Below are positions 48,422 to 56,647 of a stretch of 64,000 nucleotides of DNA, piece after piece. The notes beneath the pieces were generated by a model. It was not told the DNA's origin, searched no databases, and saw only the letters and a program-made list of their open reading frames with translations. Both the position numbers and the translations under genes were made by a program. The number at the start of each line of letters is the position of its first letter. The first letter of the stretch is position 1. The stretch is from Thiosocius teredinicola (GTDB taxonomy: Bacteria > Pseudomonadota > Gammaproteobacteria > Chromatiales > Chromatiaceae), in assembly GCF_002009425.1 (NCBI RefSeq), contig NZ_CP019936.1:853001-917000 (forward strand), given 5' to 3'.

Positions 48422-49813
48422 CTACAGGGCGTCCAGCGGACTTTCGACGCCCAATCCGCCCTTCTTCAGCACGTGCGTGTAGATCATGGTCGTCGCCAGG
48501 TCGGCGTGCCCGAGCAGTTCCTGTATCACGCGGATATCTTTGCCGCTCTGTAGCAGATGCGTCGCGAAAGAATGGCGCAGCGTGTGACTGGTGACGCGTT
48601 TGTCGATACCGGCCCTGCGCGCTGCTTCGCGAATAGCTTTCTGCAGCGTCGACTCGTGGATATGGTGGCGGCGTGTTTCACCGCTTGCGTAATCGACCGA
48701 CAGACGCATCGCCGGAAACACGTACTGCCACGCCAAGGCATGTACGGCGTTGCCGTACTTGCGCGCCAGGGCAGGTGGCAGATAGGCGGCGCCAAAGCCC
48801 GACGCGAGATCGCCATCATGCATCAGCTTGATGTCAGCCAGGTGTTCATGCAACTGAGGGACGAGTTTCATCGGTAGCGGCACAACGCGATCCTTGTCGC
48901 CCTTACCGCGCCTGACGGTGATCTGCTTGTAGCCAAAATCAATATCCTGAACGCGCAGGCGAACACATTCCATCACCCGCATGCCGGTACCGTACATCAG
49001 TGAGGCCATCAAAAGGGTACGACCATCGAGCTGCTGCAGCAGTATCCTCACCTCATCTTGCGTGAGCACGACCGGGATCTTCCGTTTCGCCGCGGCACGG
49101 GAAAACGAACCGCCGAATTCGAGATCCTTGCCGAGCACTTCGCGAAACAGAAACACCAAGGCATTCATCGCAATGTGTTGCGTGGCAGCCGCTACACGAC
49201 GATGAACGGCGAGGTGTTCGAGAAAACGTGTGATGTCGCGCGTTTCGACGCGCTCGACAGGCGGCCAGTCGAGAAAGGCAAAGAAACGGGCAAGCCAGTG
49301 TTCGTAGGTCTGTTCAGTTCGCTCAGCCATGTGGCGCACGCGTAGCGTTGTCACGAAGGCCGCATGATGATCCGCCAAGTGTTTGCGCAGTCTGGTGACC
49401 AACACGTTGTGCGTCGGCGCTGCCAATTCGCCGGGACGAGCATCGCGTGACAATGTCACGTGATCAGCCGCCAGCGTTCTGGCATAGACCTTCCACGCCA
49501 ACCAATCGAAGGACGCAGCCCAGTCAGGCGAAACTAGTCCGCAAAAGAGCAACCGCAGCGCATCGACGATCTGGCGAAACTGCCACTCTTTAAGGTAGGT
49601 ATCCCGTCCCCGTTCAGTCAGATACCGATTCACCTGCGCGGGTAAATGATCGGCAAGTTTCAGGCCTCTGTGTGCATTGATGTAACGCTCAATATGTTTT
49701 CGGTAGTATGGACGCACATCCACCGAAACCCGCGATCTTTCAAGGACAGAGAAATAGTTATGCCAGAACAGCTCAATCGCACGCGACGTCGTGTCGCCTT
49801 GACTCGAAGACAT
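48422..49813 (-). CDS. intI: Integron integrase IntI, long form with N-terminal extension
   Basis: 463 aa against about 320-340 for usual IntI. Catalytic set: R279 (YGTGMRVME), K304 (RRGKGDKDR), H410 and R413 (SHTLRHSFATHLL), H436 (LLGHAD) and Y445 (TTMIYTHVLK). The IntI-specific patch is present near residues 342-375 (AYLPPALARKYGN ... WQYVFPA). The usual core-binding domain begins near 140; residues 1-135 are extra and look like a second helical core-binding domain (ELFWHNYFSVLERS, YLKEWQFRQIVDALRLL). The ATG at 49813 has GGAGGG upstream, so the extension looks translated. Confidence 0.95.
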   Translation of the reverse strand: MSSSQGDTTSRAIELFWHNYFSVLERSRVSVDVRPYYRKHIERYINAHRGLKLADHLPAQVNRYLTERGRDTYLKEWQFRQIVDALRLLFCGLVSPDWAASFDWLAWKVYARTLAADHVTLSRDARPGELAAPTHNVLVTRLRKHLADHHAAFVTTLRVRHMAERTEQTYEHWLARFFAFLDWPPVERVETRDITRFLEHLAVHRRVAAATQHIAMNALVFLFREVLGKDLEFGGSFSRAAAKRKIPVVLTQDEVRILLQQLDGRTLLMASLMYGTGMRVMECVRLRVQDIDFGYKQITVRRGKGDKDRVVPLPMKLVPQLHEHLADIKLMHDGDLASGFGAAYLPPALARKYGNAVHALAWQYVFPAMRLSVDYASGETRRHHIHESTLQKAIREAARRAGIDKRVTSHTLRHSFATHLLQSGKDIRVIQELLGHADLATTMIYTHVLKKGGLGVESPLDAL

Positions 49814-49899
49814 AGCAGGCCCTCCATGGCCGAAAGCAGCAAACTGCCAAATTTATCCGTATCGACGGAATATTGGCGGGATTATACAGTGCTGCCAAA

Positions 49900-49937
49900 T
49901 GCAGTTCACGGTGAAACTGTCTAATTAACTGTTAGAG
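49900..49937 (+). other. Candidate attI insertion site
   Basis: GTTAGAG at 49931-49937, preceded by TAATTAACT, is the only GTTRRR-type core between intI and the first cassette ORF; recombination would fall after G49931. The surrounding 138 bp (49814-49951) must also hold the intI promoter and any cassette promoter; I cannot fix their boxes by eye. Confidence 0.55.
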
Positions 49938-49951
49938 CTCGAAAGAGAAGA

Positions 49952-50245
49952 ATGGAATCGGCTCTTAAAATCGTTCCGTCAATCGCCGTCGCAGGTGTGA
50001 ATATTTGGCTCATTGTGTTCGCAGGTTATTCATTAGCCGGGGAAGGCGCCGGAGCCGCTCAAGCTGATTTCGAGCTGGCAAGTTATCTTTCCAAGCTGGG
50101 TTTGCCGGTATTCTTAATGTCTGTGGTGGTACTGGTGGGTACGTGTTTGTCGAAAGCGCCAAGTTTGGGCTGGTGGCGAATATTCTGGGGCATAAACGCT
50201 TTGGTGCCCGTGCTCTTAGCCGTCGCCCTTTTCACTGTGTCCTAA
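49952..50245 (+). CDS. Cassette C1: small membrane protein
   Basis: 97 aa with three hydrophobic segments (VPSIAVAGVNIWLIVFAGYSL, LPVFLMSVVVLVGTCL and the C-terminal NALVPVLLAVALF). Ribosome site AAAGAGAAG just before the ATG. First cassette of the array (49932-50397), so the best placed for expression. Family not recognised. Confidence 0.75.
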   Translation: MESALKIVPSIAVAGVNIWLIVFAGYSLAGEGAGAAQADFELASYLSKLGLPVFLMSVVVLVGTCLSKAPSLGWWRIFWGINALVPVLLAVALFTVS

Positions 50246-50273
50246 TATGTCAAAAGAATGTGCGTAGAAAGCT

Positions 50274-50403
50274 CTAACAAGTCGTTCAAGCCGTTCGCTA
50301 TGCTCACTCGGACGTTTGGTACTCCGCAGGCGCTTGCGCATGGCTACGCCATGTTTGCGCAGCGCCAGCTCCGCACCAAACGCCGCTTAACTGGGCGTTA
50401 GGC
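50274..50403 (+). repeat. attC1
   Basis: 130 bp from CTCTAAC to GTTAGGC (50397-50403). Outer arms TTTGGT / ACCAAA; inner arm pair GTTCAAG / CTTAAC. Structured loop around GCATGGCTACGCCATG. Confidence 0.92.
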
Positions 50404-50420
50404 GAAACAAGGAGGAAAAA

Positions 50421-50777
50421 ATGTCGATAAAAAGGGATCTGAACGAGCACCGAGAATGCCTTAGGCTATTCGGCATTGAGCTAAAGAAAGAAATAACTAG
50501 CAATCTTGCGTTTTGGGAAAAACGCAATCCCGAGGCAGCGAAACAACGTGCGGCGGCGTTTTCTCTTGTATTGTCGGCTATGCGAGATGCCGCAGAGTCA
50601 GCCAATGTCCCCCTCCAAGATATCGGCATTGAAGATTTCACGCTGAGGGTAAATAGAAGGCAGGCTTTAAGGAATGTGAGAAATGAAGAGCACTTTGTTC
50701 GCGTCGGTAGCATTCCCAGCAGCGGAGATCTCTTGCGGGCTACTAGAAGGTTGGTTCCCGCAGTCAGTGGCGCCTAA
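50421..50777 (+). CDS. Cassette C2: hypothetical protein
   Basis: 118 aa, charged and helical in its first half (LNEHRECLRLFGIELKKEI), with an AAGGAGG ribosome site. The stop codon TAA is formed by the first bases of attC2 (GCCTAAC). No family recognised. Confidence 0.75.
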   Translation: MSIKRDLNEHRECLRLFGIELKKEITSNLAFWEKRNPEAAKQRAAAFSLVLSAMRDAAESANVPLQDIGIEDFTLRVNRRQALRNVRNEEHFVRVGSIPSSGDLLRATRRLVPAVSGA

Positions 50778-50902
50778 CAAGGCGTTCAAGCCGCTCGCTA
50801 TGCTCGCTCGGACGCTTTGCACTCCGCACCTGCTGCGCATGCCTTCGGCATTGTTGCGCAGCGGGCGCTCCGCGCAAAGCGCCGCTTAACTGGGCGTTAG
50901 GC
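50772..50902 (+). repeat. attC2
   Basis: 131 bp, GCCTAAC to GTTAGGC. Outer arms CTTTGC / GCAAAG; arm pair GTTCAAG / CTTAAC. Confidence 0.93.
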
Positions 50903-50918
50903 CAACGGGAGAAATGAG

Positions 50919-51353
50919 ATGAAAGCGCTGCGATTGAAGGTGAACGGGAGAGAGGTCGCTACTGCTGGAAGCTCTGATGCAGTGATGCTGATGCTGCGAT
51001 GCACGTACTCTGTAGGCGGTGGCCGGGGCTACTACACGCTGTCTGCTACGTCCCGTTCGAAAGAGCTTGGTAAATTCGAAGAACTGATATGGGCTGATGA
51101 TGTTGCTGGCGAACTCTCAGCGCTTGATCTGGCCGTGGTCGATACGGAAGCTCCGGATGCTTGGAGAAATACACAGGTCTCCCCTCACAGCTGGAAACAA
51201 CAGAAACAAGCCTCGCCATATTGCTCTTTCTGCGGCAAAACGGAGGGAGAGGCTAAACGTCTTCTTCGTGGTCCCGGTGTCCACATATGCGAGGCTTGCG
51301 CAAAACTTGCGTTTGAAACGATGGAGTCCGAAGGTGCCTACGCAAACGTCTAG
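50919..51353 (+). CDS. Cassette C3: protein with ClpX-type C4 zinc finger
   Basis: 144 aa. The C-terminal 35 residues carry CSFCGK and, after RLLRGPGVH, ICEACAKLA: the C-x2-C ... C-x2-C finger of ClpX, here without an ATPase. The N-terminal ~90 residues (MKALRLKVNGREVATAG ...) are of unknown fold, and may be the domain acting on targets. In ClpX this finger binds adaptors and substrates, so an adaptor or decoy role is possible. Cassette C24 has the same finger. Confidence 0.82.
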   Translation: MKALRLKVNGREVATAGSSDAVMLMLRCTYSVGGGRGYYTLSATSRSKELGKFEELIWADDVAGELSALDLAVVDTEAPDAWRNTQVSPHSWKQQKQASPYCSFCGKTEGEAKRLLRGPGVHICEACAKLAFETMESEGAYANV

Positions 51354-51484
51354 GCCTAACAAGTCGTTCAAGCCGCTCGCTATGCTCGCTCGGACGCTTT
51401 GCACTCCGCACCCGCTGCGCATGCCTTCGGCATCGTTGCGCAGCGGGCGCTCCGCGCAAAGCGCCGCTTAACTGGGCGTTAGAT
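51354..51484 (+). repeat. attC3
   Basis: 131 bp, GCCTAAC to GTTAGAT. Outer arms CTTTGC / GCAAAG as in attC2; inner part differs (CACCCGCTGCGC). Confidence 0.93.
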
Positions 51485-51708
51485 GCGCGTAAAAGAAAAT
51501 GGGTGCTGGGCAGCTTGTGCAAGTAAATTGGCTGCTGTGTAGCGAGAGGGTTACGTGGTCCGGCAGTAGCGGCTAAAGTGAGCCATCGAGGTCGCTTTCT
51601 TTGGTGGTCACCGATTACTCGCGGTACGTGGTGGCAGCGTAAGCGGATATATCGTGGCCCGTAATTAGCGAGCGCTTGCGAGTGTTGAGATAGGGAGGTT
51701 TTGTCGCT
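51485..51708 (+). repeat. Cassette C4: conserved ~220-bp leader block (family A)
   Basis: Shared with C5 and C14. It contains a 25-codon frame at 51499-51576 (ending RVTWSGSSG-stop), and in another frame LRGPAVAAKVS...RGTW...RGP-stop. It ends with GAGATAGGGAGG, a strong ribosome-site-like sequence. Neither reading is open across all three copies, so the block is either a decayed gene or a structured RNA/regulatory leader. Confidence 0.6.
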
Positions 51709-51975
51709 GTGCCAGTAGGAACGTTTGTGCAAATCATTGCACATCGCCATTTGTGTTTCGTGCCGTCGCCAAGTTGCGGCGGCAACCGTCTAGCACGCAG
51801 CGTATCGGCTATTTTTTCATCAAAGCTGGTGCGTTTGGCAATTCATCTAACAAGTCGGTCAAGCCGTTCGCTGCGCTCACTCGGACATTCGGCACTCCGC
51901 ACTTGCTCGGGCTTGGCTTCGCCATTTTCGCCCGAGCAAGCGCTCCATGCCGAATGCCGCTTACCATGGCGTTAG
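51709..51975 (+). CDS. Cassette C4: short ORF reading through attC4
   Basis: 88 codons from GTG 51709, preceded by AGGGAGG about 15 nt upstream. The first ~45 residues are unlike the C5 and C14 versions; the last ~43 are encoded by attC4 itself (LTSRSSRSLRSLGHSA...), ending at the TAG in GTTAG. Coding is uncertain. Confidence 0.3.
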   Translation: MPVGTFVQIIAHRHLCFVPSPSCGGNRLARSVSAIFSSKLVRLAIHLTSRSSRSLRSLGHSALRTCSGLASPFSPEQALHAECRLPWR

Positions 51976-51977
51976 AT
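51845..51977 (+). repeat. attC4
   Basis: 133 bp, ATCTAAC to GTTAGAT. Outer arms CATTCGGC / GCCGAATG; arm pair GGTCAAG / CTTACC (the GGT/ACC variant). Confidence 0.93.
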
Positions 51978-52197
51978 GCGCACAAAAGAAAATGAATGCT
52001 GGCAATCCCGTGCCAGCAAATAGGCTGCTGTGGGGCATAAGGTTTCGTGGTCCCGAAGTAGCGGCTAACGTGAGCTATCAAGGCCGCTTCCTTTGTGGGG
52101 CAGCGATTTTTCGCGGTACGTGGTTGCGGTGTATCCTTATATCTCGTGGTCCATAATTAGCGAGCAATTGCGGTTTTTGAGATAAGGAGGTTATTTC
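51978..52197 (+). repeat. Cassette C5: conserved leader block (family A) with a 54-codon ORF
   Basis: Homologous to the C4 and C14 leaders. Here the frame 51992-52156 is open (MNAGNPVPANRLLWGIRF ... RGTWLRC ... RGP), while in C4 and C14 a one-base difference after the GAGAGGG run closes it. Hairpin CTGGCA-N6-TGCCAG is present. Ends in GATAAGGAGG. Confidence 0.55.
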
Positions 52198-52455
52198 ATG
52201 GCGCCAATAGGAAAGGCAGCGGCAAACATTGAGCATGGTGATTTCAGTGCCGTGCGATTCGCCGAGCCAACGGGCGTCTGCCCGATCCAGCGCAGAATGC
52301 TCTTTTTTGCCTCCGAGTTAACGCATTTCGAAAAGCATCTAACAAGTCGTTCAAGCCGTTCGCTACGCTCACTCGGACATTCAGCACTCCGCACCTGCTT
52401 GGGCATGCCTTCGGCATTTTACCCAAGCAAGCGCTCCGTGCTGAATGCCGCTTAA
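52198..52455 (+). CDS. Cassette C5: short ORF reading through attC5
   Basis: 85 codons from ATG 52198 (MAPIGKAAANIEHGDF), with AAGGAGG nine bases upstream. The segment ASELTHFEKHLTSRSS just before and into attC5 is almost the same in C14, which argues for shared ancestry. The last ~38 residues come from attC5. Confidence 0.4.
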   Translation: MAPIGKAAANIEHGDFSAVRFAEPTGVCPIQRRMLFFASELTHFEKHLTSRSSRSLRSLGHSALRTCLGMPSAFYPSKRSVLNAA

Positions 52456-52468
52456 CTGGGCGTTATGC
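52337..52468 (+). repeat. attC5
   Basis: 132 bp, ATCTAAC to GTTATGC. Outer arms CATTCAGCAC / GTGCTGAATG; arm pair GTT / AAC. Confidence 0.93.
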
Positions 52469-52489
52469 AAAAAGTAGCACGTAGCATTA

Positions 52490-53353
52490 ATGCAGGTTTT
52501 TGAGACGTTCGACAATCGGGAACTGGCCGTAGCCGTTTGGCTATTGATTTTCGCCGTCTGGGGGATGGCTAACGAAAGCGTTCGTGGCGCGCTAAAGACG
52601 GTATTCAAGGCCGCGGCAGCTAAGTCTATAGTGGTTGTAGCCTTTTCTGTATGTGTCTATACGCTGTTTGTTGTCCTGCTGCTGAAAAGCCTGGAGATTT
52701 GGAATTTTTCTCAACTGAAGCCCACAATTGTTTGGTTAGTGGCTTCGGCCTTAGTGACCATATCCACCGCGCATAAGATTCAAAATGAGGAGCATTATTT
52801 CTCAAAGGCGGCAAAATCTAATCTCAAGCTATCGGTTGTTATCGATTTCCTCGTCAACCTTCATGTCTTTCCTTTTTTGGCTGAGTTCTTACTCGTTCCT
52901 TTTGGCGTTCTATTTGGTGGCGTTGTCGCATACACCGAGCACAAGCCCGAGTATGCGTCGGCGCATAAGCTAGCAAATATTGTTCTGGCGGCTATAGGTA
53001 CATTTGCGGCAATCTATGCACTCTGGCAAATATCAGCCAATTTCTCTGAATTCGCCACTGTGGAAACCTTGAGGAGTTTCGCTATACCAATTCTATTGTC
53101 GCTTTTCTTCCTGCCGTTCATCTTTGCGTTGGTGGTCTACATGGCGTACGAGGTGGCATTCATTCGTTTACGGTTCGTTGTAACTAATCGCTCTCTTCAT
53201 CTCTGTGGTAAGGCTGCGCTCATTCGCTACGCACGCCTTGATCTCAAAGCCTTGAAAGGGTGGCGCCAAACTGCATGGAAAGAGAATTTTCAAACCTGTT
53301 CAGATGTGCGATCTTCAGTACAACGAATAATTGAAGAGCAAAAACATGCATAA
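52490..53353 (+). CDS. Cassette C6: polytopic membrane protein
   Basis: 287 aa with about six helices (AVWLLIFAVWGMA, IVVVAFSVCVYTLFVVLLL, FLAEFLLVPFGVLFGGVVAY, ILLSLFFLPFIFALVVYMAY) and a soluble C-terminus (RYARLDLKALKGWRQ...). The largest cassette product here. The stop TAA is in GCATAAC of attC6. No family recognised. Confidence 0.78.
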   Translation: MQVFETFDNRELAVAVWLLIFAVWGMANESVRGALKTVFKAAAAKSIVVVAFSVCVYTLFVVLLLKSLEIWNFSQLKPTIVWLVASALVTISTAHKIQNEEHYFSKAAKSNLKLSVVIDFLVNLHVFPFLAEFLLVPFGVLFGGVVAYTEHKPEYASAHKLANIVLAAIGTFAAIYALWQISANFSEFATVETLRSFAIPILLSLFFLPFIFALVVYMAYEVAFIRLRFVVTNRSLHLCGKAALIRYARLDLKALKGWRQTAWKENFQTCSDVRSSVQRIIEEQKHA

Positions 53354-53479
53354 CAAGTCGTTCAAGCCGCTCGCTACGCTCGCTCGGACACCTAGCACTC
53401 CGCACCTGCTTGCGCATGCCTTCGGCATTATTGCGCAGCAGGCGCTCCGCGCTAGGTGCCGCTTAACCTGGCGTTAGGT
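53348..53479 (+). repeat. attC6
   Basis: 132 bp, GCATAAC to GTTAGGT. Outer arms CACCTAGC / GCTAGGTG, a type seen only here. Confidence 0.93.
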
Positions 53480-53486
53480 TTCCATC

Positions 53487-54203
53487 ATGTCAGATCACTC
53501 CGTTCGTTTTATGGCAGCCGCAGATTCCGGGGTACATTCTCAATCTTGGAAGGCATGGGTTCGCGGGAATGATTGCTATTTAGGCACTCGTCGAATTTCA
53601 CATGAGTACAAAGCGAGTTTTCACGAATCTGGGCAGTGTCATATCGGCTTATCGAAAGAAATACGTAGAACGCTGATCGATGATAGCAATTGGTCGGGGA
53701 AAAGCCGGCTTTTTAGTAGATGGGCCGTCGAAACCGCACTTCGAGAAGGTGAGCAGGTCAAGCTATTCGAAATACTTTTCCCGTACTCACATCTTGATGC
53801 CTGGGAAACACCTAGTACGGGTAATGAGTTGTTACTTAGCTGTGAACCGGGGCAAATCGCCTCCATTGCTTTTTACCGGGCTAATATTGCACTAGGGGCT
53901 ACCGTTGAGTCGGAAGATCAATCTGTTGCAGAGGTGGCTAGGCTTCCCTTGGCAAATGGTCACTCAATTGTGGTGTTGTACCGTTGGTTTGAAGAAAGCG
54001 AAGAACATCTGCATTTCTTTCGGCAAACGGCACTTTCATTCAGGGCGCCCGGTGAGCCTGGAACAGGTGAAGGCAGAACGTATGCAACGGGGAAAATGGA
54101 CCAAAAAAATCCACGTAGTAGAGTGATGCTGAGTTTTCAGAACGATGGAGGCAGGTATTGGGTAGAGCTGTCGAACCGAAGGCTTTGGCAGCAGCAAACC
54201 TAA
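53487..54203 (+). CDS. Cassette C7: hypothetical soluble protein
   Basis: 238 aa starting MSDHSVRFMAAADSG; mixed alpha/beta, no signal or membrane segment. Stop TAA lies within attC7 (ACCTAAC). I do not recognise a family. Confidence 0.75.
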   Translation: MSDHSVRFMAAADSGVHSQSWKAWVRGNDCYLGTRRISHEYKASFHESGQCHIGLSKEIRRTLIDDSNWSGKSRLFSRWAVETALREGEQVKLFEILFPYSHLDAWETPSTGNELLLSCEPGQIASIAFYRANIALGATVESEDQSVAEVARLPLANGHSIVVLYRWFEESEEHLHFFRQTALSFRAPGEPGTGEGRTYATGKMDQKNPRSRVMLSFQNDGGRYWVELSNRRLWQQQT

Positions 54204-54328
54204 CAAGGCGTTCAAGCCGCTCGCTATGCTCGCTCGGACGCTTTGCACTCCGCACCTGCTGCGCATGCCTTCGGCATCGTTGCGCAGCAGGCGCTCCGCG
54301 CAAAGCGCCGCTTAACTGGGCGTTAGGT
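54198..54328 (+). repeat. attC7
   Basis: 131 bp, ACCTAAC to GTTAGGT. Outer arms CTTTGC / GCAAAG. Confidence 0.93.
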
Positions 54329-54637
54329 GCAGAAGAAGATTGTGTTTCTAGCAGTCGTGGCAGTTGAGGAAACTACGGCACTCTCGGTCGAGCGCAGCGG
54401 CGGAATTTCTGGTGCAGTGCTAGTCTTCATCGAAGCGCGCCGCTCGATAGCGGAATGAGATCGGTGCCGTATTCAAATGGGGGTTCGCGAAGCCATGTTC
54501 GCGGTACGCAAGTAAATCATGGAGTGAAGGTCGGTGCGAGGAAACGCCAGAAACAGGCAGTGTGCAAACTTGGAAGGGGTGCCATTTGATGAGTGCAGAG
54601 GCCATTTCATCGCCCATGGCAACGTACTCCGTTGCGC
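54329..54637 (+). repeat. Cassette C8: family B body (copy 1)
   Basis: 309 bp between attC7 and attC8, the same length as the body of C19; I count 33 differences by eye. No long ORF. A 43-codon frame from GTG 54327 to TGA 54458 and one from GTG 54534 running into attC8 (MRGNARNRQCANLEGV) are open in both copies, but the substitutions are not biased towards synonymous sites in the first. Confidence 0.6.
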
Positions 54638-54769
54638 ACCTAACAAATCGTTCAAGCCGCTCGCTATGCTCGCTCGGACGCCCAGTACTCCGCGCCGTGT
54701 TGCGCATGGCTTCGCCATTGTTGCGCAAACGGCGCTCCGCACTGGCCGCCGCTTAACTGGGCGTTATGT
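54638..54769 (+). repeat. attC8
   Basis: 132 bp, ACCTAAC to GTTATGT. Outer arms CCAGT / ACTGG. Confidence 0.93.
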
Positions 54770-55173
54770 TCGAAAAGAGCATGGATAGCTATTTCAAAGA
54801 ACCATACATTGCAGGCATTGCTGTAGCGCTGGCAATATTCGTTGTAGTTGCAGAGGGAGTGTCGCCGAGCATTTTCACTGTCTGGAATCTCGTGCCAGTG
54901 ATGGTGGCCTATTTCGCATTCAAGGGTGCTTCCACTTCTGGATCAAGAAAAATATTGCTAGGTGCAATAGGTTATGCGTTTACCGGCCTGGCGCTTTTGC
55001 TTTATGTCCACGTGGCATGGCTATTCGATATTGATGGCGCGAAAACAGGTTCATCAACCAGCGGCCTTGTCTTCTTGTTCTTTCCCCTCTGGTCACTCAT
55101 TCTCGGAGCGGTTGGCTACTTCGTTGGGTATGCTATCGGAGGTGCTTTAGATGAAAGCGCTGGAAAAACATAA
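54766..55173 (+). CDS. Cassette C9: small polytopic membrane protein
   Basis: 135 aa from ATG 54766, which lies inside the GTTATGT end of attC8; a second ATG at 54781 (MDSYFKEPYI) has AAGAG upstream and may be the true start. About four helices (GIAVALAIFVVVAEGV, LGAIGYAFTGLALLLYV, LVFLFFPLWSLILGAVGYFVG). Family not recognised. Confidence 0.75.
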   Translation: MFEKSMDSYFKEPYIAGIAVALAIFVVVAEGVSPSIFTVWNLVPVMVAYFAFKGASTSGSRKILLGAIGYAFTGLALLLYVHVAWLFDIDGAKTGSSTSGLVFLFFPLWSLILGAVGYFVGYAIGGALDESAGKT

Positions 55174-55299
55174 CAAGGCGTTCAAGGCGCTCGCTATGCT
55201 CGCTGGGACGTCCAGTACTCCGCACCTTATTGCACATGGCTTCGCCATTGTTGCGCAAACGGCGCTACGCACTGGCCGCCCCTTAACACGGCGTTAGGG
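55168..55299 (+). repeat. attC9
   Basis: 132 bp, ACATAAC to GTTAGGG. Outer arms CCAGT / ACTGG; arm position AAGG / CCTT replaces the usual AAGC / GCTT. Confidence 0.93.
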
Positions 55300-55312
55300 C
55301 AAAAGGATCAAG

Positions 55313-55810
55313 ATGGATTTTGAGAATCAGCGAAAGCTCGATGAATTGTTCGATCGGTTAACCTCAAGCCGGCCTCCGACTGGCGAAGAGGAGTCAACGA
55401 GCAAAACGATTCAAAACCTTGAAGCGTATATAGATGAGAACGAGCGCCTCCTTGAAGATATTAAACGCATGGAGCTCGGGCCAAGCCGGGAGGAAATGGA
55501 AGAAAATTTAGCTGCCTGGGATATTGAGGCTAAGGAAATATTGGAGCGGGAGATAAAAGATCCAAAAATTTTAGCTGCGGCCTTAGATAATTCTCGTTAC
55601 AAAGCTGAGGTGCTAGCAATGTACGATGAACCTCTTATAGCAAGCGTTCCGTCGAAACACGAAGCTGAGCCGACCGATCACGAACGAAAACGCGAAACAA
55701 TTGAGCGGTTGTCTTATCGGAGTGGTGTCTCTCGATTATCACCGTTTGTTAAGTGGGCAATCATTGCGCTCGTGGTGGCTGTGGTTGTTTTAGCACTGAT
55801 TGGCAAATGA
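55313..55810 (+). CDS. Cassette C10: coiled-coil, tail-anchored membrane protein
   Basis: 165 aa. Highly charged helical body (residues 1-135, for instance NERLLEDIKRMELGPSREEM), then a single C-terminal helix (WAIIALVVAVVVLALIGK). This topology suits a tail-anchored inner-membrane protein with a cytoplasmic domain. Function unknown. Confidence 0.78.
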   Translation: MDFENQRKLDELFDRLTSSRPPTGEEESTSKTIQNLEAYIDENERLLEDIKRMELGPSREEMEENLAAWDIEAKEILEREIKDPKILAAALDNSRYKAEVLAMYDEPLIASVPSKHEAEPTDHERKRETIERLSYRSGVSRLSPFVKWAIIALVVAVVVLALIGK

Positions 55811-55820
55811 TGGGTGGTGG

Positions 55821-55952
55821 CCCTAACAAGGCGTTCAAGGCGCTCGCTATGCTCGCTGGGACGTTCAACACTCCGCACCAGCTTGGGCATGGCTTCGCCA
55901 TTTTGCCCAAGCCGGCGCTCCGCGTTGAACGCCCCTTAACACGGCGTTAGCG
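55821..55952 (+). repeat. attC10
   Basis: 132 bp, CCCTAAC to GTTAGCG. Outer arms GTTCAAC / GTTGAAC; AAGG / CCTT variant shared with attC9. Confidence 0.93.
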
Positions 55953-55962
55953 CAAAAAAACA

Positions 55963-56508
55963 ATGGAGCTTTCAAAATCAAAAGTGGATGGTGAGCGGGA
56001 AACTCCTGGTCGAATACTGAAGGTCGATCATGCCGGAGAGTTCGGCGCAGTGAACATCTACCGCGCGCAGATTTTTGTTGGCACTCTCTATGGTGCTTCT
56101 CACTTGCCGGTGCTGCGTGAGTTTCTAGAGCACGAAAAAAGGCACCTGGCTGTCTTTGGAGGCGAGTTAAAGCGGCGTGGTATTAGGAGATGCAAGAGCT
56201 ACTATTTGTGCGGTGTAGGTGGGTACTGCTTGGGGCTAGTGTCAGCGATATTTGGTCGTTCATCTGTAATGGCTTGTACTGCGGCCGTAGAAACAGTTGT
56301 GCTTAGACATCTTGAAGATCAATTGCAGGCATTGTCAGCGTTAGGTGATATCGAGGCGTATCAGGCGGTATCGCAAATCATCCAAGATGAGCAAGCGCAC
56401 CAAGAAGCCGGTAGGGCGGAACGAGTGGAATGCCTTTTTTACAAGCCATTTGTCGCTGTCGTAGAGGCAGCAACAGAAGCGGTGATTTGGTTGGGCATGC
56501 GGTTGTGA
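55963..56508 (+). CDS. Cassette C11: Coq7-family di-iron hydroxylase homologue
   Basis: 181 aa. The six carboxylate/histidine ligands of COQ7 are all present: E26 (HAGEFGAVNIYRAQ), E58 and H61 (EHEKRHLAVF), E110 (AAVETVVLRHLEDQL), E143 and H146 (QDEQAHQEAG). COQ7 hydroxylates demethoxyubiquinone in ubiquinone synthesis. This copy has cassette-like GC and no ubiquinone gene beside it, so it may be a spare or a changed-function paralogue. Confidence 0.88.
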   Translation: MELSKSKVDGERETPGRILKVDHAGEFGAVNIYRAQIFVGTLYGASHLPVLREFLEHEKRHLAVFGGELKRRGIRRCKSYYLCGVGGYCLGLVSAIFGRSSVMACTAAVETVVLRHLEDQLQALSALGDIEAYQAVSQIIQDEQAHQEAGRAERVECLFYKPFVAVVEAATEAVIWLGMRL

Positions 56509-56509
56509 G

Positions 56510-56641
56510 CGCTAACAAGGCGTTCAAGCCGCTCGCTATGCTCGCTCGGACGCCCAGCACTCCGCACCTTATTGCGCGTGGCTTCGCCATGTTCGCGCAA
56601 ACGGTGCTCCATGCTGAGCGCCGCTTAACTGGGCGTTATGT
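56510..56641 (+). repeat. attC11
   Basis: 132 bp, CGCTAAC to GTTATGT. Outer arms CAGCA / TGCTG. Confidence 0.93.
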
Positions 56642-56647
56642 TTCGAA

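Noticed and set aside
49646-49924. 92-codon plus-strand frame over the intI start
   Set aside because: It runs antisense through the integrase N-terminus and has no ribosome site or recognisable features.
49814-49951. LexA box controlling intI
   Set aside because: CTGTCTAATTAACTGT looks similar but is not CTGT-N8-ACAG, so SOS control is not supported.
54420-54728. Minus-strand gene in family B cassettes
   Set aside because: The frame open in C8 is stopped in C19 at the equivalent position, so it is not maintained.
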